A stretch of 64,000 bases of DNA, taken from Odontocerum albicorne. Lineage: Eukaryota; Arthropoda; Insecta; Trichoptera; Odontoceridae. A model generated the notes under the pieces. It saw only the letters and a program-made list of their open reading frames with translations. It was not told where the DNA came from and ran no database searches. Position 1 is the first letter of the stretch; the number at the start of each line of letters is the position of its first letter. Below are positions 41,761-52,165 of this stretch, in pieces. The stretch covers positions 3,729,191-3,793,190 of the forward strand of contig OX463842.1 in the NCBI GenBank assembly GCA_949825065.1. The letters run 5' to 3'. A program made the translations under genes and the position numbers.

Positions 41761-42235
41761 ACTGTAAAATAGATAAATGACTGCCGTTCGATACTCGGAG
41801 ATTTCAGTTTACTTTATGCTTTTCCGGTGAAAGTAGCAGGGTGACGAGAATCCTCTTTAGCAGGTAGAAGTTGGTCGAAAGTAAAAGGCAGTAGACTGTA
41901 GTGAAACTGAGAATACATATATTTTTGGTGTTTTGCGCTCCTTATGTGCGGCCAATCACTCGTCGTAAGCGCCTATTTTGGTCCGTGCATGCCGTCATGG
42001 CTTGCGAGATATCCCGTATCTCGCACGTTTTCGCGTGCATGTGCCGGCTGACTTTGGATAGTAGCTCTCGCGAAAGTCACGAATGAGGAACATTTCATTA
42101 CAATATGTACATTTTACATTTCAACAAAACATATTTGAATATCAAACAAGAAAATATATGCATGATAATTCATATTTTAGGTGACGCATACGTCCGATAC
42201 ACGTATATAGGTTTTAGTGTCCCATTTACTTTGTT
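41761..42235. other. unassigned; GC-richer inverted motif 41990-42040
   Basis: No gene recognised. TGCGAGATATCCCGTATCTCGCA at 42001-42023 (8-bp arms) lies between two copies of CGTGCATG. It may be regulatory or another palindrome. Confidence 0.4.
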
Positions 42236-43700
42236 TCCTATCCCTACACGCCATTTGATACCTTTCTTAACTCTTTCATAATCTGAGAAAATACTACCCA
42301 AAAGCAGAATTCCTCAAATTGCTCTAATGTGTCATTATTCACCAATATGTCGCGTTTACTTTTCCTTTCACATTTTTCTCTGACCATATCTTTGGATTTT
42401 GCAACATTCATTCTCAAATCTTTCTCTTCGCATCTCTTATACAATTTATTTATTAAAAATTACAATTTATCTTCAGCATCCACTAATACAACCATTTCAT
42501 CAGCATACAGCAATCCACATACATTCCCCTTAGACATTATTATGCCACCTGTAGTTCCTTCACATATGAATCTATGTAAATATAAATGTGATATAAGCAG
42601 GGCTGTGGAGTCGGAGTCGGAGTCGGAGCCGGATTCGTGGATTCGGAACATTTTAGGCGGAGTCGGAAAAAATCGACCGACTCCGACTCCGTTTAATTAT
42701 TTTAACATTTTCTTTAATGAATAACGTTACGGTATGTATTAACCGGTTAACCTCTCATCGTTTCATGCCTGATACTATGCAGATTTTTATAATCGCAATA
42801 AACCCCAAAAGGGGATTAAGTTCAGTTTACAGTTTTTTACAAAATTAGATATAAAAACAGCAATACTGCGATATCCTGAAATTATTCAAGATTCAGCGCT
42901 GACCGTCACGGCCTTACCATTTACCACCTACACAAGTTAAGAGCTTCCATAAATCCTGACTTATTTTGAGATCTAATTCCATTTATACCACGAATAGGAA
43001 ATAAGATTTATATAAAGTATATTTACTTTAAAAAATCTTATCTTGTGTTCTATTCAATATTGAATCAAAATAATAATAAACAATATTAATAAGATTTAGT
43101 TAACGTATGAAAACAAATGAAGCAACCTTTTTATTTTATTTTAAAGTGTTTTCTTATTTTTTTTAATACCTACCTGTGTTGTTTTTCTAATTATTTTAAA
43201 AGTTTCATTTAATTCTTTTTTTAAATATTAATTTATATTTTTAATATTATTTAAGTGTGAAGATATTGCTTAATGCGTATTGTTTATATATTTTTTTATT
43301 AAATTGTTTCATTTGTGTACGAATATAATAAATTTTTTATTTATACCTGTATCCATTATTAATAAGTCAATATAAATACATTAGGTAGACGCAGTAAATT
43401 ATAAAATAAAATCAAAATTGAAGTCAGAGTCAAGAGTAGGAGTCGGAGTCGGAGTCGGAGTCGGAGTATAAAATAAAGCCGGAGTCGGAGTCAGTAAATT
43501 TTCATCCGACTCCACAGCCCTGGATATAAGGCATCCTTGTTTTACCTCTTTAGAAATATTAAACTACTCACTTAACACACCGTTCACTCTTATATAAGCT
43601 CTACTTTTGACGTATACCATAATGACGCCATACTACGTATTAATTGACATTCAATACGTGGTCATATCCAAGTTCACAGACGCACAATATAACTTTTTGT
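42236..43700 (-). mobile_element. LINE reverse transcriptase fragment, interrupted by a hAT element
   Basis: Minus strand right of the hAT (from about 43560): EVKQGCLIS, the reverse transcriptase motif before the active site. Left of the hAT: GNVCGLLYADEMVVLVDAED (the YADD site reads YADE), then LYKRCEEKDLRMNVAKSKDM, REKCERKSKRDILVNND and EEFCFWVVFSQI. The hAT sits between VKQGCLIS and the active site. Frames are partly open. The active-site change and the insertion make it non-functional. Confidence 0.75.
42598..43522. mobile_element. non-autonomous hAT element, 925 bp
   Basis: Ends CAGGGCTGTGGAGTCGGAG and GACTCCACAGCCCTG. The 8-bp target duplication GATATAAG (42590-42597, 43523-43530) is exact. 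Both ends carry arrays of GGAGTC (42605-42630; 43438-43490). The interior is AT-rich without coding. Same family as 59218-60271. Confidence 0.93.
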
Positions 43701-44015
43701 TTTTTGCATACATTTTTGCATACATTTTTCCACAATTACACGCAAAGAGAAAACGTGATCCATGCATCAGTTTTATTTAAAAAAAAGCACCCTGAGCATA
43801 CTACACATTATTTTCAATATTTTGTCTCTACCTTTCTATCAGAATTTTTCCGTAGTAAAAAAAAATATTACACATATACCTTACACATAAATAAAGTAGA
43901 TAAAAATAATATTTTAATCAATAGTTGTATTATTCCTTAAGAAAGGGTTTACACTTTGTACTACCATATGTAAGGATGAGCAAGGTATGATCCTGACGGA
44001 TAAAAAGCATATTCT
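43701..44015. other. unassigned stretch
   Basis: Partly LINE-like on the minus strand, but not alignable by eye. No gene. Confidence 0.35.
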
Positions 44016-44019
44016 CGAG

Positions 44020-44185
44020 AGTGGGTATGTCTGTTCTCCTGAATTTATTTGTGCGGAAGGGTGCCAGTTCGACTCTGGTACGTCGCCACTCCCCTCGATT
44101 GACAAGGGCATATTTTCAGCTTAGTGTTCGAAGGTATAAAGTTACCTATGACTTCGGTCATACATATTACTTCTTAAAAATATAT
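44020..44185 (+). repeat. SINE family S, diverged copy
   Basis: AGTTCGACTCTGG (B-box-like, about 44069), then CACTCCCCTCGATTGACAAGG and GTTACCTATGACTTCGGTCA. The head is poorly conserved. Confidence 0.55.
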
Positions 44186-44284
44186 ATTATCTCAACCTAG
44201 TTAAGAAAATTAGCTTCTTTTTGGATTTTGAATGTACAAAAAATAAATATTGATAATTTTAAGAAGTTTAAACTGGAATGATGT

Positions 44285-44450
44285 ATTTAACAGTAAAATA
44301 GTTTTTATTCCACTAATCAATAATAAATTTATCCCCGCTACAGATGTTTCTACATCAAACCCGAGGCTCTCTTCAGGCGAAATGAAAGCAGCATCAGGAT
44401 AGAATGTGAAGCGGGGATTAATGTAATTAATGGAATAACAAAGTAATTTA
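44285..44450 (-). repeat. fold-back tail element F, copy 1
   Basis: TATTCCACTAATCAATAATA on the left and its approximate complement (TAATTAATGGAATAACAAAG) on the right, with CCCCGCTACAG against GAAGCGGGG inside. The centre holds CTGAAGA, GAAAC and TGTAGCG in order on the minus strand, resembling a hammerhead core. Architecture parallels the Penelope-like tails. Confidence 0.5.
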
Positions 44451-44454
44451 TTAT

Positions 44455-45325
44455 TAAATATTCAAATATATTATTACACAAAGTTAAAGCCGAAACCTTA
44501 AGAAAATAAATGCGTTGATATAATGAGCACTTTGTGAAAGGGTTTTATTGTTGTTGAAATTCTTTATATTTCAATTTCTGGGAAATTTCCATTGAGCACA
44601 TATTGTACGAGGATATCCAATTTTCTTCGAATCATATAAAACGTGTTAATTCAAATCAAATATTGACATAAAGTAGTAATCATTTTGCTTCAACCAGTAC
44701 ATAAATCATTACTTATTGTGTAAAAGTAACACGCGAACCGCAACTGATTGTGCGAAACATGAAACGGATATTTTTCCTGTAGTTATGCGAATCGCGAAGC
44801 AATTAATGAGCTGTCCACATTGCGAATATTAATAATTCATACGGCGAACAACTGTAATCTGGTCGGTGCAATTCTGACGGTAATTCAATAGAGACGGAAT
44901 ACGCAGTCAACCACCCAGACAACGACAACCAACCACCCAGACAACAACACACCATCCAGACAACTACTAGCTGACAATCAAAGGCCGTGTGATTGATTAT
45001 TAAACTTGATACCGGGACAATTGGGTAGGTTTAAATGGGAAACGCTGAAAAACTATTCGTTTCTGAATACGAGTATTATGGGCATAGTCGGATTCAGTGA
45101 TTCTCAAACTGATTAGGTATAGGAGCACATCAAAATATACAAATGAATGTATTAATTTAAGGGTTCCTTCTTTCTCTCTCTTAGAAGGCCTCTTTTGTTC
45201 AGTGTAGCTACATTTAGAAGTAACATCGGCTTCTATAACCCAGTAGCAAGAATGTGCCGATGGTACAATGCGATAGCTAACTCGTAAGTGGGCATATTTA
45301 ATTCGACACTGTCAGAGTTTAAGCA
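44455..45325. other. unassigned; possible conserved non-coding DNA 44740-45010
   Basis: No gene recognised. 44740-45010 is moderately GC-rich unique sequence with AAGCAATTAATGAGC, GAATATTAATAATTC and a loose AACCACCCAGACAAC repeat at 44908-44965. Confidence 0.4.
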
Positions 45326-45850
45326 ATGACGTTTAGAGCAATGAAGGGAGTTCTATGTGATCCGAAAATGTCAGTAAAGTTAAAAGGAAAAGTATACCAA
45401 ACGATTGTCAGACCTGCACTCCTCTATGGCTCCGAATGCTGGACGATGTATAACTCTTACTCCTGGCAACTAGAAACTGCTGAAATGCGCATGCTAAGAT
45501 GGTCAGCTGGTGTGTCCTTAAGAAACAAAATAAAAAGCTGACGCATTCGTGGAAGCCTAGGTGTTACAGACATCAACAGTAAGATGAAGGAGAGGCGATT
45601 GAGATGGTTTGGGCACGTTGGACGCAGAGCACCCGATCACATTGTGAACCAGGCAATCTCCATGAATCTTCCTCGAATAAAACCAGAGGAAGACCAAAGA
45701 ATTCATGGGTGGTGCAAAAAGATACCCTGATGCAAAGGCACGGCCTGGAGGACGTAGTCCGGGACAGAAGAGCATACAACCTGAGGACGAGGAGAGCTGA
45801 CCCCAATAGTCTTCGCAGACAGTGAGTTGGGATGGAGTCAGGGAGAAGAC
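45326..45850 (+). mobile_element. LINE post-reverse-transcriptase fragment
   Basis: Frame 45326-45541: MTFRAMKGVLCDPKMSVKLK, VYQTIVRPALLYGSECWT, then AEMRMLRWSAGVSLRNKIKS with stop. Past the stop it continues IRGSLGVTDINSKMKERRLR, then WFGHVGRRAPDHI and, shifted, NSWVVQKDTLMQRHGL-like sequence. Same family as 12450. Confidence 0.8.
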
Positions 45851-46461
45851 TCAGAGTTTAAGCAGATGGTGGCAGAATTAACTAAGGAATTAGTGTTTTA
45901 TATTTTTCCATATATTGTATATGATTTGCAATATTTTCACTGACCTGCTGACATAACGGAACTTTGCATGAGATGAACACTGATAATGGCGATTTTATTC
46001 CTTAATATACTCGTATGTGAAAATCTTGATTAATTTCCTTTTTGTGCTATTTTATATTTTTTTTAATGTATAAAACAATCCTGCTGTTTTTACCCTTTAA
46101 TCGAGTCTATAAACGTATGCTCATGTTTATTAATATTGACTTGAACCGAGAAAGAGAGCTTCATAATTCAATAAATGTTTTTATTTATTTACAAATTTTA
46201 AAACAATTTAAAAATAAGTATACGTTTTATTTATTTATTTTATAAAGCTTATATTTACAAGTTAAATCAAATAATATACAAAGCTTATGGACAATTATTA
46301 TATATGCAGTTACAAGAAAAAAATTGCTAAGCCTAAACAACTAACTTCCATTATTAAGAAAGAAAGCACAAAAAACTTTCTTTAAAAACATTTTGTGAAA
46401 TGTTGAATATGTCAATTTCCGAGGTACTATTTAAAAAGAAAAATCCGTTAAACAAAGGATT
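45851..46461. other. unassigned AT-rich stretch
   Basis: No feature recognised beyond simple A/T runs. Confidence 0.45.
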
Positions 46462-47165
46462 TTTTTTAGGATTAGGAAATGGTTATGTGGAATTTAATTC
46501 GAGAAAATCTCTCTTAATTAAAAAAAAATATTTTTAATAATAAATAATAAAAGTGTTAATAATAAACAATAATTGTAATGATAATATAATACACTTAATA
46601 ATATTAAATTAAAATTTTTTAATATTAATATTTTTTTGTTATTATTTTTAAATAATTATTAAATTGTGTATTTATTATTACATTATTTTTATTATATTAT
46701 TTATAATATTAATATATTATATTATTAATTAATTATATTATAATTAATTATAATATAATTATAAATATAATAATAACATATACATATTATTATAATTATA
46801 TATTAAATATAAATAATATGTTAAATTAAATTAAATAATTTAATATAAAATAAAATTAATAAATGTTAAATATATTAATATAAAAATAATATATATCAAA
46901 AAAATATATTTTTTATTCTTAATAATAAATAATAATAATTGTAATAATAAATAATAATTTTAATAATAATATAATACACTTATGTAATAATATTTATTAT
47001 TATTATTAATAAATTAATTAATAATACTTTATTAATAAAGAAAATATTTAATAATAATAAATAATTATTTAATAATAAAAAAATAAATATATAATATACC
47101 GTTTCACTTTTCGTGACGTTAAGGCCAATTTACCTTACCGCGCCAATAGAAGTTTCACTTCAAAA
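46462..47165. repeat. dispersed repeat with A/T-only core, copy 2
   Basis: GATTAGGAAATGGTTATGTG, then GAATTTAATTCGAGAAAATC on the left. Core about 46530-47095. CCGTTTCACTTTTCGTGACG, then TTAAGGCCAATTTACC and AGAAGTTTCACTTC on the right. See 19735-20520. Confidence 0.8.
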
Positions 47166-47471
47166 AAGAAATTGTTCAAAGAGATTCCTCTTTAGAAGAC
47201 AATTGAGTGTGAAAAATAAAAGTTACGACGGACCTAAGGTCCGATGTCACGGGACAAAGAAAATGACTCGCAGCGCAGTAAATATAATATATTTATAGGT
47301 ATATACCGGCGTAAGTTTTGGAGTTCTAACAGCCCAGCAAGTTGCCAGTATCTTAACAGAAAACTTCGGATGCAGCAAACTATCATATGACGCCACGACA
47401 TTGGAGTAGGTAATGCAACCATAATGTAAAACAAACAAGTTCGACACAAGTCATTTTAGTTCCCCTGTAGA
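47166..47471. other. unassigned stretch
   Basis: No gene recognised. Confidence 0.4.
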
Positions 47472-47640
47472 ATGAAAGAACCACAATTTGTTAAGTTGGA
47501 AAAACCACAATTTGTTAAGTTGAAAGAACCACAATTTGTTAAGTTGAAAGAACCACAATTCGGTAAGTTGAAAGAACTATAATTTGTTAAGTTGAAAGAA
47601 CCACAATTTGTTAAGCTGAAAGAACCACACTTTGTTGCTA
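47472..47640. repeat. 24-bp tandem repeat, about 7 copies
   Basis: Unit GAACCACAATTTGTTAAGTT plus GAAA, with small variants. Confidence 0.92.
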
Positions 47641-47754
47641 TCGTTTTGTAGTTCTAGTATTTTGTAAATTATTTTAGTTAATGACTGTTAAATGTGCCAA
47701 TATTTGTAATTGTGGAGTACAATTATGTAAACAATAGAAATATCGACCACATTT

Positions 47755-47880
47755 GTACCGTGTCGATACATGGACCCTGAAATCGAGGGATCACCAAAAA
47801 ATTGACGCTCTTGAAGTGCAGGTGACAATTGCTCAAAGTATACTGGACTCAAATTATTAAAGAAATACTAACTTGAACTG
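47755..47880 (+). mobile_element. small LINE fragment
   Basis: One frame reads TWTLKSRDHQKIDALE, the ETWTL-K-x-LE motif after the reverse transcriptase domain. Nothing else of the element is recognisable. Confidence 0.45.
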
Positions 47881-48109
47881 TTTAGTTGAGAATTCTACGA
47901 TACTTCGTCCGTATCCCTAGGATAATAACTCAGTGGAAAGACTCGTTGTGCAAGGAACAATAGACAATACGCGAGATCGTGGTATGTCTCAGACACGTTG
48001 GTCAGATTTGGACACGACACTATGAAATAATGCTCTCGAGACACGGATAACCACACAAGGTGAAGACAAGTAAGCGTAATACTTCTCCGGGATGATCATA
48101 ACAGCAGAG

Positions 48110-48172
48110 GACATGTTGATAAGACTTACCCGAGGGTTTCGGGTTCAGTTCCCGATGGTACCAAAAAAAAAA
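48110..48172 (+). repeat. SINE family T head, partial
   Basis: TGTTGATAAGACTTACCCGA, then GGGTTCAGTTCCCGATGG gives an A-box-half and a near B box (GTTCAGTTCC), followed by a run of A. Confidence 0.35.
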
Positions 48173-48306
48173 CAAGAAAGTATTCCAATCTGGAAACAGA
48201 ATTCATCTGGTAACAATATTTCTACGTACTAGACGTCTGCTAGTGTCATGGCATTATTACGTGCGGAATAGTACTGCCACCACGTGCAATGACAAACCAC
48301 AAGGTG

Positions 48307-48470
48307 CATGGCCAGGCGGTAACGCACTGAACTTCCGTGTGGAAGATCATCGGTTCGAACCCCGCGCTGTGCTACTCACCTCGAACGACACAGGCACTTT
48401 TTCCGCCTAGTGTTCGAGGGTATAAGAATTCCTATGACTTTTGTCATACTTATTCTTTAAAAAAACCTGT
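48307..48470 (+). repeat. SINE family S
   Basis: Head TGGCCAGGCGGTAACGCAC, B box GGTTCGAACCCC, body ACAGGCACTTTTTCCGCC, CCTATGACTTTTGTCATA, then CTTTAAAAAAA. Confidence 0.75.
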
Positions 48471-48769
48471 CTACTTAAGACTCGACTAATGGAGTGGAAG
48501 ACAATGTTGTCTCCCGGTTACGCTCTCCAATGTGTCAAAAACACGAGTTTGGATATGTTGAATTGTATCAAACGGGTAAAAATTAAAGACACAACCACTT
48601 CGGCAGAGGTGGGTCTAACACAAAAATTTTATAATTAATCAGAGTGAATATTTTCTATAAAACTTTTCTGGGAAACCGTGTAAAAGTTAAGTTATTGAAA
48701 CAAGAAATTTGATGCGGCCACTGACTAAAATTTGTTGACACGGCATAGAACATTACAGTACATCTAGAA

Positions 48770-48950
48770 TTCGCTACTACTGAATTTTTGGGACGACCTC
48801 TGGCTCTTTTTGAAGGGTCTTCTATTCCCAGTGTCTGGTTTCCTATATATTCAATTGGTTTTCTTTGCACATGTCCATACCGCCGAAGCTTCACTTAACC
48901 TTGCAGAATATCTCTCACAAATTCATTCCTTATTTCATAATTACAAAATA
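48770..48950 (-). mobile_element. LINE post-reverse-transcriptase fragment
   Basis: Minus frame NYEIRNEFVRDILQG, a stop, then KLRRYGHVQRKPIEYIGNQT and RARGRPKNSV. This is the IRNE-R and L-RYGHV-R, RGRPK motif series. Confidence 0.7.
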
Positions 48951-48954
48951 CTCA

Positions 48955-49439
48955 AAGAATAATAAATTAACCCTCCAGTGGTACTAAACCACCGATGCAG
49001 GATATCTTGTAGGCTGCACACTCGGCACATAAATATTCGTAACGGCGCAATCGCCACGTATAATTAGAGGCATTATATACCGCCATTCAGCATAAACTTT
49101 TCCAAGTTTTCAGTCTGTGCTTTAAATGCTCAAGATGTTAATAATAATTTCTTCGTGTTGCAACTCCAATTATACAACCATTTTGGGTGAGGCGAGCCAA
49201 TTATTACAGCAATTAACGAAGTACATATCTACGAGTCGTTTTTAATTGTATATTTGCAATAGTGTTTATTCACCTTTAGTGACCTTATTGTAGAATCGAA
49301 CCCTCCCCTATTACAAAAAAATCTTACTTCATTTTTCAAAAATACAGGAAAATATAAAACAGATTTTAGAAAGTATCAATACAGATGTTTAATAATAATA
49401 TATTTATTTTACACAATTATAAAATTTACATTAGCTGAC
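48955..49439. other. unassigned; possible conserved non-coding DNA 48960-49240
   Basis: TTAACCCTCCAGTGGTACTA, then AACCACCGATGCAGG starts a moderately GC-rich unique stretch with CGGCGCAATCGCCACG, TATAATTAGAGG and AACAATTT-style homeodomain words. No repeat match in the window. Confidence 0.4.
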
Positions 49440-49830
49440 TGTGATTATTTGTTAAAAATGTTTAATACATACTCGTATATACATACCATCACGCCGTTTC
49501 CCTTTCGGGTAGGCAGAAATTACAGAGTGTCAGATTTTCCATTCTCGACACATATATTTAACATCTTCCACATCCATACACAGTCTCACACAACTCCTAC
49601 GATTTCTATAACTTTCTATATTTTTTTCTTTCAATACATCATACACTTAATACAACCATACTCTCCTTGATTTTTCTCTTACACACCTTCCATTCACATT
49701 TCCACTATACTATATATGTTATTTGTTTTGTTAATCTTTCTTCATTCATTCGTTCTACATGTCCAAACTATCTCAAAGTGCTATTCTTCATCTAACTTAA
49801 CTCAACAGTCTTAAATTTACGTCAATTAAT
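49440..49830 (-). mobile_element. LINE 3' end
   Basis: Plus strand CATACCATCACGCCGTTTCC, CTTTCGGGTAGGCAGAAATT, CATCTTCCACATCCATACAC, CATTCGTTCTACATGTCCAA. This is the best-preserved copy of the antisense 3' tail. Confidence 0.7.
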
Positions 49831-49989
49831 CCAAAGCAGTATATTAACGTGTGACGGGCGAGTTGAAAGAGACATTGATAGAAGGGTAACGACAAGAAAC
49901 AAGGTAAATGGAGCACATAATGGTATATACATAACCTCGCAACACCAACGGTAGCAAAAATAACAATACATAATAGCGTGTAGGTGCCC

Positions 49990-50395
49990 ACCTTGACGTA
50001 CGAAAAATAAATAGAAGACATAAGGATAAGAGCAAGATTAATGCTATGGAGATACGAACAATAAGGAAAACTGGTGAAGTGTAAATGTTTGAAAGAAGGC
50101 AGAATGAAGACATAAAAAAGGAATGCATGGATGGTATAAGTAAGATAACAAAAAATCTTTAAGATGTTTTGGGCATGTGGAGAGAATGAATAATGAACGA
50201 ACAACTAAGAGAACATGCAAGACAGAAGTGCAAAGTATGAGTGGAAGAGTTCGACCGAGAAAAACGTGGCTGAACCAAATGGACTAAATTTTGAATGATG
50301 GTAAATTGAGTGTTATGAATATTAAAAGATTATGCATGACGAGATGTATTAATGCGGAGTAGGCGAAAATTGTATGATGATATATATGTATCATT
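49990..50395 (+). mobile_element. LINE 3' end
   Basis: TTTGGGCATGTGGAGAGAAT, GAATAATGAACGAACAACTA, then GACCGAGAAAAACGTGGCTG and AGATTATGCATGACGAGATG, the same series as 22960. It faces the minus-strand copy at 49440. Confidence 0.65.
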
Positions 50396-50404
50396 GATGA
50401 AAAA

Positions 50405-50720
50405 CCTATTGAACATGTTGTTTATACAATAGTTAAGGCATTAACGTTGTGGAGATTTAAAGATATTGTAATTTATTTTTGTCAAACACTGTTTATTCCA
50501 CTTTTTTGTGACGGTATAACCTTACCGGTTTTGAGGCTTTCACCTCATCTTCAGGGGAACACAAACAAGACTAAATGCTGTTCGAACTGGTACCGATATA
50601 CACGCTTCAACGGTTGGGGGCTGAGGGGTGAGGGAGGCATGGGACGATTTCGGCCAAGAGCGAGGAGATTATTGGGATATAACTGTTTAACAGATGTTCG
50701 GATCGATGTACTGAACAAGT
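50405..50720 (-). mobile_element. Penelope-like tail, single arm
   Basis: AGTTAAGGCATTAACGTTGT, CACTGTTTATTCCACTTTTT, CCTTACCGGTTTTGAGGC, then CGCTTCAACGGTTGGGGGCT and GATGTTCGGATCGATGTACT. Corresponds to the left arm of 27293. No inverted partner is seen here. Confidence 0.7.
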
Positions 50721-50869
50721 AATGGAATTCAATACATAGATGTCAATCTGTTCAGCTTCAATGATCGCACAAAAAAACAAGTAAATCTAGTAACTACTGT
50801 CTGAGGATGCATAAAATATGTAGTTTGGAATAATTAATTCAATGGAATAGACAGTAAGGTCAAAATTAA

Positions 50870-51375
50870 CACATCATGTATGTGGTCAATCGCATACGTG
50901 AGCATATGCCCACGAACCCCACAAAGACGGGCAATCACCCGAACATTATTTTTCATATAAAGTGAGATACCATCAATCAAAAGGAAAGGGAGGGATGGTG
51001 GAGAGGAAAGGAAATAAAAAATCAGGAATGAAACACGTTATTTTACTGATTATAAATTAAGAGTTTTTTCAGTCACTTCTTAAAGCATGCCAAGGACGGA
51101 GCGAGTCTTGTATTGGTTTGTAACTGATTCCAGAGTCTCACTGCATGGACAGTAAAGAACGACATAAAAAAGAGTAGCAATGAACTGGAAAGGCCAATAA
51201 ACAATGTCTGTTTAAGCGTTGCGCTAATCCATGATTGGAAAGACGCTGAAAATTTTCGGTGAGATAAGAGGGGGCGGCAGGACAGTGAAGGATATTATAC
51301 GATAGAGACAGTATGTGAATTTGGTGTCTATTTCTAACATTCAACCAGTTCAGTGCCTTCTGGTATGAAGTATTT
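50870..51375 (-). mobile_element. CR1/L2-like LINE 3' end
   Basis: Minus frame ALNWLNVRNRHQIHILSLSY, then PSYLTENFQRLSNHGLAQRL. The 3' UTR contains GTGAGCATATGCCCACG. Sister of 35900-36420, about 85-90% similar by eye. Confidence 0.72.
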
Positions 51376-51472
51376 TTCATAGACTATTGAAAATAAAAAA
51401 ATGCGAAAAGTACTTAAGAAAATTGAAATCTCATCTATCAAAGAAAACAAATAAATAAATTTGCATTTATTG

Positions 51473-51751
51473 TCATTTTTTATGTTGCATGTTAAAATAA
51501 ATGTTCGTTTTTCCTCGCGTGAACTTCTGCATGTACTCGCACATTATCCTTTCATGTAATTCAAGGATCTTAACGAAGCCCCGGCTCCTTGCGTACCGAC
51601 ACTGAGGTGGATACACACCGAATATCTTCCTGACAGAAGACAGATCTAGTGTTGTGTGGAAAGGGGGCCAAATTGCTTGAAAATATTTAATTAAATCCCA
51701 AGGAAAGCGGCACAGTGGCGTGGGCGCCATTCGGGAGGGCGCAGGCACCAT
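51473..51751 (-). CDS. unrecognised 92-codon open frame
   Basis: Not recognised. Predicted protein has a Pro-rich start and an aromatic stretch (LCRFPWDLIKYFQAIWPPFH), then TTLDLSSVRKIFGVYPPQCR and a charged helix-like tail (ILELHERIMCEYMQKF, TRGKTNIYF). The composition looks protein-like rather than random. The stop is followed within 4 bases by AATAAA. Upstream a 22-bp direct repeat (GGCGCCATTCGGGAGGGCGC-like) and an in-frame stop close the frame. It could be a last exon, a retrocopy of a host gene or an unidentified transposon piece. No neighbour helps. Confidence 0.3.
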   Translation of the reverse strand: MVPAPSRMAPTPLCRFPWDLIKYFQAIWPPFHTTLDLSSVRKIFGVYPPQCRYARSRGFVKILELHERIMCEYMQKFTRGKTNIYFNMQHKK

Positions 51752-51904
51752 TCGGGAGGGCGCAGGCCGTATTGTTCAATTGCTGAGGTACATAACACGG
51801 ATGGAACCAATGGTTGAAGATATGAAAGACCATATAATTGTTAAGATAAAATAATTTTTGGTTTCGTTTATTCCATCGTGTGATACACCACTTTTAGCAT
51901 CAAT

Positions 51905-52165
51905 ATTAATAACATTGAATGTTAGAAATAGAACAAATTCACATACTGTCTATTGTATCCTTATATCCTTAACTGTCCCGCTGAAAATTTTCAGCGTCTT
52001 TCCAATCATGGATTAGCGCAACGTTCAAGCAGAGATTGTTTATTAGCCTTTCCAGTTCACCACTCCTCCTTTTTTACTTCATCCTTTACTGTCCATGCAG
52101 TGAGACTCTGGAATCAGTTACAAACCAATATAAGAATCAGTTACAAACCAATATAAGACTTTATA
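51905..52165 (+). mobile_element. CR1/L2-like LINE fragment
   Basis: CCTTAACTGTCCCGCTGAAA, then ATTTTCAGCGTCTTTCCAAT, ACTGTCCATGCAGTGAGACT and CTGGAATCAGTTACAAACCA are the sense form of 36080-36300. A 23-bp unit (ATCAGTTACAAACCAATATA plus AGA) is duplicated at about 52111-52156. Confidence 0.65.

Noticed and set aside
48966..49240. Further TTAA MITE starting TTAACCCTCCAGTGG
   Set aside because: No matching right end or second TTAA at a sensible distance.
49797..50204. 135-codon hydrophobic minus-strand frame resembling a membrane protein
   Set aside because: Lies opposite a LINE 3' end; the hydrophobic look comes from T-rich antisense sequence.
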